41,998 nucleotides of DNA from an uncultured Clostridia bacterium (lineage in GTDB: Bacteria; Bacillota; Clostridia; Oscillospirales; Acutalibacteraceae), in NCBI GenBank assembly GCA_947624835.1, contig CANQLX010000009.1:1-41998 (forward strand). Direction: 5' to 3'. The translations under genes and the position numbers were made by a program. The notes below the pieces were generated by a model. The model did not search any database. It worked only from the letters and a program-made list of their open reading frames with translations, and had not been told where the DNA came from. Positions 16,176 to 24,552 of this stretch are shown here, piece after piece; the stretch's first letter is position 1, and each line of letters begins with the position of its first letter.

Positions 16176-16934
16176 CTAAATATCTATTTCCAGTATAACC
16201 GGACAATGGTCACTTCCGTATATATCCGATAATATATCTGCCTTTGTTATTTTATTCTTTATTCTGTCCGAAACAATAAAATAATCAATACGCCACCCTG
16301 CATTATTTTTTCTTGCGTTAAATCTGTATGACCACCAGCTGTATTTTCCCTCGGCATCGGGGTGAAGAAAACGGAATGTGTCAATAAAGCCGCTGTCCAG
16401 GAGCTCGGCTATTTTGTTTCTTTCCTGATCCGAAAATCCCGCATTGCCCCTGTTAGCCTTGGGGTTCTTCAGATCTATTTCATTATGTGCAACATTAAGA
16501 TCACCGCAGTAAATGACAGGCTTTCCATTATCAAGCCGCATTAGATATTCTCTCAGATCCGTTTCCCATTTCATGCGGTAATCTATTCTGAGCAGACCGT
16601 CTTTTGCGTTAGGGGTATATACATTAACAAGATAGAAGTTTCCCATGTCGAGGGTTATCATTCTTCCCTCGTGGGAATGTGCCTCTATATTCATACCGTT
16701 GTATGTGACGCTTTCGGGGGTATGAGGAGTAAATATTGCTGTTCCCGAATAACCTTTTTTTTCGGCACTGTTAAAATATTTGTTATAGCCCTCAAGCGGA
16801 ATTTCCGCTTGTCCCTCCTGCATTTTGGTTTCCTGAAGACAAATAAAATCAGGACTGAGTTCGTTTACAACGTCTATAAACCCCTTTTGCATACAGGCTC
16901 TCAGTCCGTTTACATTCCATGAAACAAACTTCAT
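16176..16934 (-). CDS. xth: Exodeoxyribonuclease III (AP endonuclease)
   Basis: The enzyme incises DNA at abasic sites and has 3'-5' exonuclease activity, acting in base excision repair. The 252-residue product has all family blocks: MKFVSWNVNGLRA, LQETK (metal-binding Glu), YCGDLNVAHNEIDL, the WWSYRFNARKNNAGWRIDYF loop and the terminal YGSDHCPV with the catalytic Asp-His. The start at 16934 fits the family. An in-frame ATG at 17000 would add 22 residues that overlap the promoter, and is rejected. AAGGAAAGGA upstream acts as ribosome site. Confidence 0.93.
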   Translation of the reverse strand: MKFVSWNVNGLRACMQKGFIDVVNELSPDFICLQETKMQEGQAEIPLEGYNKYFNSAEKKGYSGTAIFTPHTPESVTYNGMNIEAHSHEGRMITLDMGNFYLVNVYTPNAKDGLLRIDYRMKWETDLREYLMRLDNGKPVIYCGDLNVAHNEIDLKNPKANRGNAGFSDQERNKIAELLDSGFIDTFRFLHPDAEGKYSWWSYRFNARKNNAGWRIDYFIVSDRIKNKITKADILSDIYGSDHCPVILEIDI

Positions 16935-16980
16935 AAATAAGATTTTCCTTTCCTTATGCATAGTGTGTACATTCCTGTCT

Positions 16981-17010
16981 ATTATAGCACATCTTATCAT
17001 ATATAAGCAA
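16981..17010 (-). promoter_or_regulatory. Promoter of the exodeoxyribonuclease III gene
   Basis: Minus-strand TTGCTT (17010-17005) and TATAAT (16986-16981) with an 18-bp spacer. Confidence 0.6.
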
Positions 17011-17268
17011 GCAAAACGGAATTATGTATTAAATATTTACTTAAATTTTTAAAATTTCAGTGAATATTCAAAAAAAGAGAGTATGATAAAACAACCGCAT
17101 AAAGAATATTTATAAAAAGGTACTTTCAAATGTAGAAAATTATGATATTTATGATATAATACTAATACACACATTATAAACTACGATTTTTAAATTGTAA
17201 TGAATATATGCTTAAAAACTTTACAGTTTACATTATTGATATTATTGGGAACAGATAACAAAAAAATG

Positions 17269-17297
17269 TTGACAAAATGATATCGATTTGATATCAT
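17269..17297 (+). promoter_or_regulatory. Promoter of the Xre/asparaginase/NatAB operon
   Basis: TTGACA (17269-17274), a 17-bp spacer, TATCAT (17292-17297). The spacer and -10 are covered by the inverted repeat listed next. Confidence 0.75.
17277..17297. promoter_or_regulatory. Putative operator: 8-bp inverted repeat with a 5-bp spacer
   Basis: ATGATATC (17277-17284) and GATATCAT (17290-17297) are perfectly complementary and fill the space from just after the -35 to the end of the -10. The first gene downstream encodes a helix-turn-helix protein, so autorepression is the simplest reading. Confidence 0.65.
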
Positions 17298-17414
17298 ATT
17301 TAGGGAGATATATGATAGTTTGGAAAACAATGACACATATGTCCAATAATTCTCGTTTTATGGTAAAGACAAATTTAAAATTTATTTGATATAATTTTTA
17401 CAGAGGTGAGAGTT

Positions 17415-17909
17415 ATGGATCAAGTAAAAGTAGGAAAATTTATAGCATATCTTCGCCGAAGGGAAGGTCTGACGCAGGAAGAGCTTGGACAGAAGATTGG
17501 AGTTACAAACAAGACGATATCCCGTTGGGAGAACGGTAATTATATGCCCGATATAGAAATGCTTGTGATACTTGCGGATTTATTCCATGTGAGTGTTGAT
17601 GATTTGTTATCAGGCAAATGTAAGGATAATAGGCAGATTAGCAGGAAAATCAGTCATGAGAAAAAGAAATCAGCATTTTCACCGGATGAACAGCTTGTTT
17701 ATTGGAAAAGAAAATGGCTTAGGGAGCATATTTTCTTTATGGTTTTTTCTATTGTGCTGTTTATAGCTTTCTGCGTATTCGTATATGTAAAAAAACATAT
17801 AATTCTTATTGTATTCATACCTGTTATAGGTTTTATTATTTATGCAGTTATAAGGAATAAAATGATGATTTATGTTGAAAAGAAAATATATGATGATAAA
17901 AAACGGTAG
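17415..17909 (+). CDS. Xre-type HTH regulator with two C-terminal membrane helices
   Basis: Residues 1-66 are a Cro/CI-type helix-turn-helix domain (LRRREGLTQEELGQKIGVTN, TISRWENGNYMPDIEML). A charged linker and two hydrophobic helices (about 107-126 and 130-148) with a basic tail follow, giving 164 residues. The protein should be tethered to the inner face of the membrane. The ATG at 17415 is chosen because the in-frame GTG at 17406 is part of the ribosome site AGAGGTG. It begins a four-gene run with an asparaginase and an ABC exporter and probably regulates it. A membrane-tethered repressor could sense membrane state or contact the transporter, but that is inference. Confidence 0.85.
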   Translation: MDQVKVGKFIAYLRRREGLTQEELGQKIGVTNKTISRWENGNYMPDIEMLVILADLFHVSVDDLLSGKCKDNRQISRKISHEKKKSAFSPDEQLVYWKRKWLREHIFFMVFSIVLFIAFCVFVYVKKHIILIVFIPVIGFIIYAVIRNKMMIYVEKKIYDDKKR

Positions 17910-17962
17910 GATTGGTCGACTTTATAATTCCGCAATACATATCTTTTGACGGAGATGACGAG

Positions 17963-18982
17963 ATGAAAAATATTTTGCTTATACTGACAGGCGGGACAAT
18001 AGGCAGCGTGAACAGAAACGGTATAATCGGCACGGACAGCGGAAAATGCAGAGTACTTGAGATGTATGAAGCGGGGCATAATGACTGTCATTTTGAAATA
18101 AAGTTTCCGATGAATATATTGAGCGAAAATCTTGATGTCAGGCATTGGGAAAATCTTATAAATTATATACTTTCTCTCGATTTGTCAGGCTTTGACGGTA
18201 TGATAATAACACACGGAAGTGATACGCTTTCCTATTCCTCTGCTATGCTCGGAATGTGCCTTAATCATCTTGATATTCCCATAGTGATTACGGCGGCGAA
18301 TTATATTCCAGATGACCCACGCAGTAATGCATTGATGAATTTCAATGCTGCTGCACGGCTTATCGAAAATGTAAAAGGCGGAGTCTATACGGTATACGGA
18401 AGCGGTTCTGAGGACAGTGTTGAGGTATATATGCCTACAAGAATAAATGAGGCTGACAGAATAAGCGACCGTTTTTCCCCGTCTGACGGGAAACCGCTTG
18501 CATTTATTGACAGCAGCGGAAAAATTAGGACTAATTGTGATTTTGACATTGGCTTATTGGAAACACATAAAAGTCTGACGGAGCTTAGAAGTGTCCGTTT
18601 TGAAAAATCCGTTTGTATGATAATGCCTTATCCATCACTCGACTATGATAAAATCATTCTTGATGAAAATACAGGTGCCGTTTTGCACTTGACATATCAT
18701 TCGGCAACTGTAAACCGAAAAGCCTTAACACTACTCAAACGGTGTAAAGTTAAGAGTGTACCAATGTATATGTGTTCGTTTCATAACAGTGCGGGGAGTA
18801 TGTATGAAACAAGTGATATAATGCTGAAAAACGGGGCATTACCGCTGTATGATATGAATAAAGAAAGTGCCTATGCAAAGCTTTTGCTTGCTGTAAATCT
18901 CTATAACGAGGATATAGGGAAATTCATGAATAAAAATATATATTATGAAGGAGTTGGTGATTTGAATGAAATTGGAGATTAA
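17963..18982 (+). CDS. Divergent L-asparaginase-family amidohydrolase
   Basis: Asparaginases hydrolyse asparagine or related amides through two Thr-centred triads. This 339-residue protein has the first motif LTGGTIGS with Thr12 at the expected place. The second motif is ITHGSDTLSY, so the usual catalytic Thr of HGTDT is Ser86 (Asp87 kept). In the region where type I/II enzymes carry V-T-K, it reads DRISDR, with no obvious Lys. No signal peptide is present. The ATG at 17963 follows GGAG at 8 bp; a longer TTG start is rejected. Its end overlaps the ABC ATPase gene by 17 bp, a tight coupling. Substrate unknown: asparagine, an isopeptide or a D-amino-acid amide are all possible. Confidence 0.78.
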   Translation: MKNILLILTGGTIGSVNRNGIIGTDSGKCRVLEMYEAGHNDCHFEIKFPMNILSENLDVRHWENLINYILSLDLSGFDGMIITHGSDTLSYSSAMLGMCLNHLDIPIVITAANYIPDDPRSNALMNFNAAARLIENVKGGVYTVYGSGSEDSVEVYMPTRINEADRISDRFSPSDGKPLAFIDSSGKIRTNCDFDIGLLETHKSLTELRSVRFEKSVCMIMPYPSLDYDKIILDENTGAVLHLTYHSATVNRKALTLLKRCKVKSVPMYMCSFHNSAGSMYETSDIMLKNGALPLYDMNKESAYAKLLLAVNLYNEDIGKFMNKNIYYEGVGDLNEIGD

Positions 18983-19883
18983 AAATCTGACGAAAAGTTT
19001 TGGTGAAAAGGAAGTTCTAAAGGATATTTCCTTTACAGCCGAAAGTGGGAAAGCACTCGGTCTGCTCGGAAGGAACGGAGCCGGAAAAACCACTACAATA
19101 AGAATTATTATGGGGGTTTTCTATCAAAACAGCGGAAAAATACTGATTGACGGAAAGCCGTTTGACATAAATAAGCTGCGTATAGGATATCTTCCCGAGG
19201 AAAGGGGACTTTATCCTAAGCAGAAAATAGGGGAGCAGCTTATTTATTTTGGTATGTTAAAAGGATTGAGCAAAAAGCAGGCAACTGAAAATACAGTACG
19301 TTGGCTTGAAAGAATGGGTATGTCGGAATATAAAGATAAAAGGCTTGAAACGCTTAGTAAGGGTAATCAGCAGAAAATACAGCTTGCAGTAACACTTCTG
19401 TGTAACCCTCAGCTTGTTATCCTTGACGAGCCGTTTTCAGGTCTTGACCCTGTAAATGCGATGCTTCTCAAGGATGTCATAAAGGAGGTAATAGCAGAAG
19501 GTGCCATGGTTATATTCTCAAGCCACCAGATGAATTACATAGAGGAATTTTGTGATAATATTGCAATTCTTAATTCCGGTAAGATAGTGATTAGCGGCAA
19601 TATAAACGATATAAAGAGGAGCTATCCGAGAAATATGATTGAAATAGGCTCCGTGCAGTTTGATGAGATTGCACCGTTTGTAATAAGAAGCTTGAATGAA
19701 ATCAGCACTGATGTTGAAACCAATGAAAAGGACTCCGTAGTTAGGGTTAAGCTGAAAAGACCTGATGATAAGATGAAGCTTATGGAAGGTTTGCTGAAAG
19801 AGAAATTTGACATTGACTCTTTCAAGGTACGTGAGCCGTCACTTAATGATATATTTGTTGAATATACGGAGGGAGCAATATGA
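18966..19883 (+). CDS. ABC transporter ATP-binding protein, NatA-like
   Basis: The 305-residue ATPase has Walker A GRNGAGKTT, Q-loop LPEERGLYP, signature LSKGNQQKIQLAVTL, Walker B LVILDEPFSGLDP and H-loop SSHQMNYIEEF. The LPEERGLYPK sequence and C-terminal domain fit the NatA branch (export of sodium or drugs). GGAG lies 12 bp before the ATG, and translation may be coupled to the asparaginase gene it overlaps. It pairs with the next gene by an ATGA overlap. Confidence 0.9.
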   Translation: MKLEIKNLTKSFGEKEVLKDISFTAESGKALGLLGRNGAGKTTTIRIIMGVFYQNSGKILIDGKPFDINKLRIGYLPEERGLYPKQKIGEQLIYFGMLKGLSKKQATENTVRWLERMGMSEYKDKRLETLSKGNQQKIQLAVTLLCNPQLVILDEPFSGLDPVNAMLLKDVIKEVIAEGAMVIFSSHQMNYIEEFCDNIAILNSGKIVISGNINDIKRSYPRNMIEIGSVQFDEIAPFVIRSLNEISTDVETNEKDSVVRVKLKRPDDKMKLMEGLLKEKFDIDSFKVREPSLNDIFVEYTEGAI

Positions 19884-21139
19884 AACAACTACTTAAAATA
19901 CTGAAATTTGAATACATGAGTTGCGTCAAGAATAAGGCATTTATCATTATTACGGTTACTCTTATGGTTGCAGTTCTCCTTATAGTTTTTATTCCCTCTC
20001 TTTTTTCGGATGACAGCAGTACAGACGGTGAGGATGGAGAAAAAAGCATTATTGCTGTAAACAGCGGTGTATATGATGAAAAAACTATTCAGAAGGAGTT
20101 TTCTGCACTTTATCCGGATTCTGATATAAAAATTACCAATGAGGATACAGATGCACTCAAAGAGAAAGTAAATTCCGGAGAATACAGTTTTGCCGTAAAA
20201 ATAGACAGTGAGTTGAGTTTTACATACGTAACAGTAAATAATTCGTTTTTCAGTATGAACAACGAATCACTTGTTGACATAATGAAAAATATGTACAGCA
20301 TGAAGAGCCTTGAAAATTACGGTATTGAGTCCGGAGAAGCTTCAAAGATACTTAATCCCGAGGTAACATTTAATACTATTACAACAGGTACGGATCAGAC
20401 TAAAAACTTTTTGCCGGTATATCTGCTCATGTGTATATCGTTTATGGCAGTTGCATCATACGGACAACTGGTTGCACAGAGTGTTGTTACAGAGAAAAAT
20501 ACGAGAGCAATGGAATTGCTGATCACCTGTGCAAAGCCCTCTAACCTTATTTTTGGCAAAGTTATCGGATCGGGTCTTGCAGGCCTCACACAGCTTACGC
20601 TCATTGCCCTAACGGGAATAGCGGTGGTTTCGTCAGGCTTGGGAGGGAATATAATCGGATTTATGTCACAATACTTTAACCTTCCCATACAGACAATCAT
20701 ATATTTCCTTGTATTCTTTATAATCGGATATTTTATGATTGCATTTTTGCTTGGTGCCTTTTCTTCCTTTGCCTCGAAGTCCGAGGATTTGAGTACTCTG
20801 ACAAGTCCTGTTCTGTTTGTGCTTTCAGCAGTATATATTGCACTTATTTTCATGGTGCAGTCCGAGGATATGGGGGGAAGTATCCTCAACATACTTTCCT
20901 ACCTGCCGATAAGCGGACCGTTGGCAATGTTTGTCCGTGTTTCACTTACGGATGTTGCTGTTTGGGAAATATGTGTATCGCTGATCGTACAGATCATAGA
21001 GGTATATCTACTGGGTATGCTTGCGGCAGCAATATATAGGATTGGTGTACTTATGTACGGTAATCCGCCAAAGCCTAATGAAATAATAAAGATGCTGACT
21101 ATTCAAAGAAAGGCTGACAAGGCACGGAGGTCTGAATGA
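19880..21139 (+). CDS. ABC-2 family permease, NatB-like
   Basis: The 419-residue permease has a first helix (about 18-37). A large external loop follows (about 38-170, Ser/Asp-rich at its start). Five further helices follow, with the ABC-2 motif VVTEKNTRAMELLITCAKP before them. This is the NatB/YhaP layout. GGAGGG precedes the ATG, which overlaps the ATPase stop as ATGA. It is the last gene before a clear terminator. Confidence 0.9.
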   Translation: MKQLLKILKFEYMSCVKNKAFIIITVTLMVAVLLIVFIPSLFSDDSSTDGEDGEKSIIAVNSGVYDEKTIQKEFSALYPDSDIKITNEDTDALKEKVNSGEYSFAVKIDSELSFTYVTVNNSFFSMNNESLVDIMKNMYSMKSLENYGIESGEASKILNPEVTFNTITTGTDQTKNFLPVYLLMCISFMAVASYGQLVAQSVVTEKNTRAMELLITCAKPSNLIFGKVIGSGLAGLTQLTLIALTGIAVVSSGLGGNIIGFMSQYFNLPIQTIIYFLVFFIIGYFMIAFLLGAFSSFASKSEDLSTLTSPVLFVLSAVYIALIFMVQSEDMGGSILNILSYLPISGPLAMFVRVSLTDVAVWEICVSLIVQIIEVYLLGMLAAAIYRIGVLMYGNPPKPNEIIKMLTIQRKADKARRSE

Positions 21140-21218
21140 TATTTTTAGTATGTGTGTATTGTAATTAATATAAATACAGCATTACTTATCGCTGTACTAC
21201 CTCTTCTAGGGGTATAGC

Positions 21219-21246
21219 AAACCACCCTCTAGGCGGGTGGTTTTGA
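21219..21246 (+). terminator. Intrinsic terminator of the Xre/asparaginase/NatAB operon
   Basis: AAACCACCC (21219-21227) pairs perfectly with GGGTGGTTT (21235-21243) around a 7-nt loop, ending in TTTTGATTATT. Confidence 0.85.
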
Positions 21247-21336
21247 TTATTATGCGGTTCTATTCCTACTCTTAACTGTGTTGAATTGTGTTCAAGGTAC
21301 AATAATAATTTTCTTAATAAAAAGTTTAATTATATA

Positions 21337-21365
21337 TTGACATCGTGTCAGAATAGAACTATAAT
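21337..21365 (+). promoter_or_regulatory. Perfect sigma-A promoter of the tetR operon
   Basis: TTGACA (21337-21342), a 17-bp spacer, TATAAT (21360-21365). The region between the terminator and the tetR start contains no coding sequence. Confidence 0.88.
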
Positions 21366-21398
21366 GAATATACTGAATACTGACATAGTCTCAGTATT
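21338..21398. promoter_or_regulatory. Two related operator-like palindromes flanking the tetR promoter
   Basis: Site 1 is TGACATCGTGTCA (21338-21350), overlapping the -35. Site 2 is the 8-bp perfect repeat AATACTGA/TCAGTATT with a 7-bp centre (21376-21398), just after the transcript start. It contains the site-1-like core TGACATAGTCTCA. The shared core suggests one repressor, most simply the TetR encoded downstream. Confidence 0.65.
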
Positions 21399-21461
21399 GG
21401 CTGTAAGTCAGAGGATAACGAAAATATCAAGAAAAATTTCGGAAAGATAAGGAGGTATACC

Positions 21462-22085
21462 ATGCCGAAAGGCTCGGAGGAATTGACGAATGCGAGAAAG
21501 GAAGAAATTATCACCGCTTGTGCAAAGCTCTATGAAACAATGAGTTTTAAGGAAATAACGATAAAGGAAATCGGCACGGAAACTTCTTTTACACGCACAT
21601 CAATCTATAATTATTTTCAAACAAAGGAAGAAATCTTCCTTGCTCTTATGCAAAAGGAATACGAGCTTTGGATTGCCGATCTGGAAGTGATACTTAATGA
21701 GAATGAAACAATGACAAAGGGCGGACTGGCAAATGCTCTTGCTTCGTCATTGGAAAAACGTGAGCGGCTTCTCAAACTTCTCTCCATGAACCACTACGAT
21801 ACAGAGGCAGGCAGCCGGCTTGAAAATCTAATTGAGCTGAAAAAAGCGTACAGCGGCTCCATGCAGTCTGTTAAAAGGCTTTTGCAAAAGTTCTGTTCCG
21901 ATATGAGCAGGGAGGAGATTAACAATTTTATATATGCGTTTTTTCCTTTTATGTTTGGTATCTACCCTTATGCGGTAGTAACATATAAACAGAAAAGGGC
22001 AATGGAATTGGCGGGTACCCATTTTATTGAGCATACAATTTATGAACTCATTTACAAGTGTGCGAAAAAGCTGCTTGGAGAATAA
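21462..22085 (+). CDS. TetR family transcriptional regulator
   Basis: The 207-residue protein has an N-terminal TetR helix-turn-helix (MSFKEITIKEIGTETSFTRT, SIYNYFQTKEEIFLALMQKE). A helical ligand domain follows, as found in TetR proteins that control reductase operons. AAGGAGG is 6 bp before the ATG. It opens the redox operon, and the alcohol dehydrogenase follows after 19 bp. The two palindromes at its promoter suggest autorepression released by an unknown small molecule. Confidence 0.9.
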   Translation: MPKGSEELTNARKEEIITACAKLYETMSFKEITIKEIGTETSFTRTSIYNYFQTKEEIFLALMQKEYELWIADLEVILNENETMTKGGLANALASSLEKRERLLKLLSMNHYDTEAGSRLENLIELKKAYSGSMQSVKRLLQKFCSDMSREEINNFIYAFFPFMFGIYPYAVVTYKQKRAMELAGTHFIEHTIYELIYKCAKKLLGE

Positions 22086-22104
22086 CAGAAAAGGAGAAAA
22101 AATT

Positions 22105-23274
22105 ATGTTAGGAAATTTTGCTTACTGTAACCCGACAAAATTATATTTCGGTGACGAATCACTGAAATACCTTGAGACCGAGCTTGCAAGGTACGGAGAA
22201 AATGTCGTACTGATTTACGGCGGAGGTTCTGTCAAAAAAAACGGAATTTATGGTGAGGTGACGGAAATTTTAAAAAAAGCTGCAAAGAATGTAGCCGAGA
22301 TTTCGGGCGTTATGCCTAACCCGACACTTGAAAAGCTGTATGAGGGCATTAAGATTGCAAGAAACCACAATCCAGACCTGCTGCTTGCCGTGGGCGGCGG
22401 TTCTGTATGTGATTATGCGAAGGCTGTTTCGGTGTCCGTCAACTGTGACGAAGATCCGTGGGAAAAATACTATCAGCGTTTTGAAGAGCCGACCTGTAAT
22501 ATCGTTCCTGTCGGCTGTGTTTTGACAATGGTTGGAACAGGATCGGAAATGAATGCGGGAGCGGTTATTACCAACCGTGAAACAAAAATGAAAATCGGTC
22601 ATGTGTTCGCAGACGAGAGTATTATGCCGAGGTTCTCAATTCTTAACCCGAAATACACCCTTACACTGCCACACTATCAGATGGTTGCCGGTATATATGA
22701 TATTTTTAACCACATATGCGAGCAGTATTTTTCCGGTGGGGACGATAACACCAGCGACTACATTAGCGAAGGTCTGATGCGTTCAGTCATTCATTCAAGC
22801 CGTATAGCCAATAAAGATACACAGAATTATGAAGCACGTTCAAACATTATGTGGACTGCAACGTGGGCATTGAATACGCTTGTTTCCCGTGGAAAGTCTA
22901 CCGACTGGATGGTGCATATGCTCGGTCAGGCGGTAGGTGCTTACACAGATGCAACCCACGGTATGACTTTGGCGGCAGTTTCTCTGCCCTATTACCGTCA
23001 TATCATACCATACGGCCTGAAAAAATTCGTGCGTTTTGCTGTGAATGTCTGGGGTGTATCCAAAGAAGGCAAAACCGATGAGCAGATTGCCGAAGAAGGT
23101 CTTTCTGCAATGGAAGGCTGGATGAACGAGCTTGGGCTTGTGATGAAAATATCCGAGCTTGGCGTTACCGATGAAATGATCGGGGGAATTGCAGATGCAA
23201 CGCTTATTATGAAGGGAGGATATAAAGTCCTCGACCGTGATGAGATTATAGATATTTTGAGAAAAAGTATGTAA
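22105..23274 (+). CDS. Iron-containing alcohol dehydrogenase (butanol dehydrogenase/YqhD type)
   Basis: Members reduce aldehydes with NAD(P)H using an Fe or Zn ion. The 389-residue protein shows the nucleotide motif GGGSVCDYAKAVSVS. The metal ligands lie in YDIFNHICEQYFSG (Asp, His) and MVHMLGQAVGAYTDATHGMTLA (two His). Residues MLGNFAYCNPTKLYFGDES match the family N-terminus. The start at 22105 has AAGGAG 7 bp upstream. A longer frame from 22027 overlaps tetR and is rejected. A Gly rather than Asp in the first GGGS region would not settle the cofactor, but BdhA/YqhD relatives use NADPH. Confidence 0.92.
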   Translation: MLGNFAYCNPTKLYFGDESLKYLETELARYGENVVLIYGGGSVKKNGIYGEVTEILKKAAKNVAEISGVMPNPTLEKLYEGIKIARNHNPDLLLAVGGGSVCDYAKAVSVSVNCDEDPWEKYYQRFEEPTCNIVPVGCVLTMVGTGSEMNAGAVITNRETKMKIGHVFADESIMPRFSILNPKYTLTLPHYQMVAGIYDIFNHICEQYFSGGDDNTSDYISEGLMRSVIHSSRIANKDTQNYEARSNIMWTATWALNTLVSRGKSTDWMVHMLGQAVGAYTDATHGMTLAAVSLPYYRHIIPYGLKKFVRFAVNVWGVSKEGKTDEQIAEEGLSAMEGWMNELGLVMKISELGVTDEMIGGIADATLIMKGGYKVLDRDEIIDILRKSM

Positions 23275-23435
23275 AACCATGCGATAGAGGAGATGCTGTG
23301 CGGCTTGAACGGTATACAGTGTGTCGGTCACAGTATTTAGGTAATTTACACTGACCGTAATGCAAAGCAACCGGTACATGCAGGAAATGCGTCGGCTTTG
23401 AAAGTCTTTGTAAATCCATGAAGAGAGGCGAAAAT

Positions 23436-24446
23436 GTGAAATATATAAAACTTGGCAAATCTGACCTTATGGTTTCCCGTATCTGCATGGGCTGTATGGG
23501 CTTCGGAAATGCGAAAACAGGACAGCACAGCTGGACGGTAGACGAAACGCAGACAAGGGAGATCATAAAGCATGGTTTGGAGCTTGGGATTAACTTTTTT
23601 GATACAGCTATAGTCTATCAGAATGGCACAAGTGAACAGTTCGTCGGCCGGGCACTGAGGGATTTTGCAAAGCGTGACGATTATGTTATCGCCACAAAAT
23701 TTACCCCACGGACACAGGATGAAATTGATTCGGGTATCAGTGGACAAAAGCACATTGAGAATTATCTAAACCAAAGCCTTAAAAATTTGGGTATGGATTA
23801 TGTTGACCTTTATATATACCATATGTGGGATTATCATACTCCAATGGAGGAAATAACAGAGGGTCTGCATAATGCGGTAAAGGCAGGAAAGGCACGTTAT
23901 ATCGGTATTTCAAACTGCTTTGCATGGCAGCTTGCCAAGGCTAATTTCCATGCAAGAGAACATGGATTAACTGAGTTTATATCTTTTCAGGGACACTACA
24001 ATTTGATTGCACGTGAGGAGGAACGTGAGATGGCTCCGTTCTGTGCCGACCAAAATATTGCAATGACTCCGTACAGTGCTCTTGCAGGAGGACGTCTTTC
24101 CAAAAAACCGGGGGAAACATCAAGGCGGCTCAAGGAGGATGCTTATGCAAAATTCAAATATGATGCCACAGCGGATGCCGACAATAAAATTATTGCAAGG
24201 GTTGATGAATTGGCGGAAAAGCGTGGTGTTTCCATGACGGAAATATCTCTTGCATGGCTTCTGACTAAAACTGCCGCACCGGTTGTCGGGGCGACAAAGC
24301 TATTTCATGTTGACGGTGCTGCAAGGTCGGTTGATATTGGACTTAAACAGGATGAAATTGACTATCTTGAAGAATTATATGTTCCTCATGCCCTTGTGGG
24401 TGTTATGGCACAAAACGGAAAGCAGAAAGCCGGAAATGTGGTGTAA
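23436..24446 (+). CDS. Aldo/keto reductase
   Basis: The 336-residue TIM-barrel enzyme reduces carbonyl compounds with NADPH. The catalytic tetrad regions are present: INFFDTAIVYQNGTSE (Asp and Tyr), IATKFTPR (Lys) and LYIYHMWDYHTPMEE (His). ISNCFAWQLAKA and MTPYSALAGGRLSKK cofactor-loop motifs follow. The start is taken as GTG at 23436, preceded by GAGGCG; the ATG at 23418 lacks a ribosome site. It is separated from the dehydrogenase by 161 bp without a clear terminator. Membership of the TetR-controlled operon is likely but not proven. Confidence 0.9.
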   Translation: MKYIKLGKSDLMVSRICMGCMGFGNAKTGQHSWTVDETQTREIIKHGLELGINFFDTAIVYQNGTSEQFVGRALRDFAKRDDYVIATKFTPRTQDEIDSGISGQKHIENYLNQSLKNLGMDYVDLYIYHMWDYHTPMEEITEGLHNAVKAGKARYIGISNCFAWQLAKANFHAREHGLTEFISFQGHYNLIAREEEREMAPFCADQNIAMTPYSALAGGRLSKKPGETSRRLKEDAYAKFKYDATADADNKIIARVDELAEKRGVSMTEISLAWLLTKTAAPVVGATKLFHVDGAARSVDIGLKQDEIDYLEELYVPHALVGVMAQNGKQKAGNVV

Positions 24447-24456
24447 GGTGGGAATT

Positions 24457-24510
24457 GTGAAAAATATATTGATTTTATTGGCAAGTCCACGCAAAAACGC
24501 AGAAATGTGA
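24457..24510 (+). pseudogene. Truncated flavodoxin-type NADPH-dependent FMN reductase, first 17 codons only
   Basis: After GGTGGG, a GTG opens MKNILILLASPRKNAEM and then a TGA. The sequence K-I-L-I-L-x-x-S-P-R-K-N is the hallmark N-terminus of flavodoxin-like FMN reductases, including the phosphate-binding SPRKN loop. The remaining 160-odd residues of the domain are gone. The next gene starts 42 bp later. Such a reductase is commonly found beside aldo/keto reductase and CMD-cupin genes, so this looks like an internal operon deletion scar. Confidence 0.55.
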
Positions 24511-24552
24511 GCAGGTATAAAAAATCATTAAAAATATAAGGAGGAAAGGCTT

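Larger units (their letters stand above)
17011..17414. other. Divergent regulatory region upstream of the Xre-type regulator
   Basis: About 400 bp of AT-rich DNA. It holds the promoter and palindrome at 17269-17297. Two direct copies of ATGATAT at 17142-17148 and 17151-17157 equal the half-site of that palindrome. No coding sequence is visible. Confidence 0.5.

Noticed and set aside
23246-23753. Long minus-strand frames opposite the aldo/keto reductase start
   Set aside because: They are antisense to clear coding sequence of the reductase and dehydrogenase and have composition typical of shadow frames.
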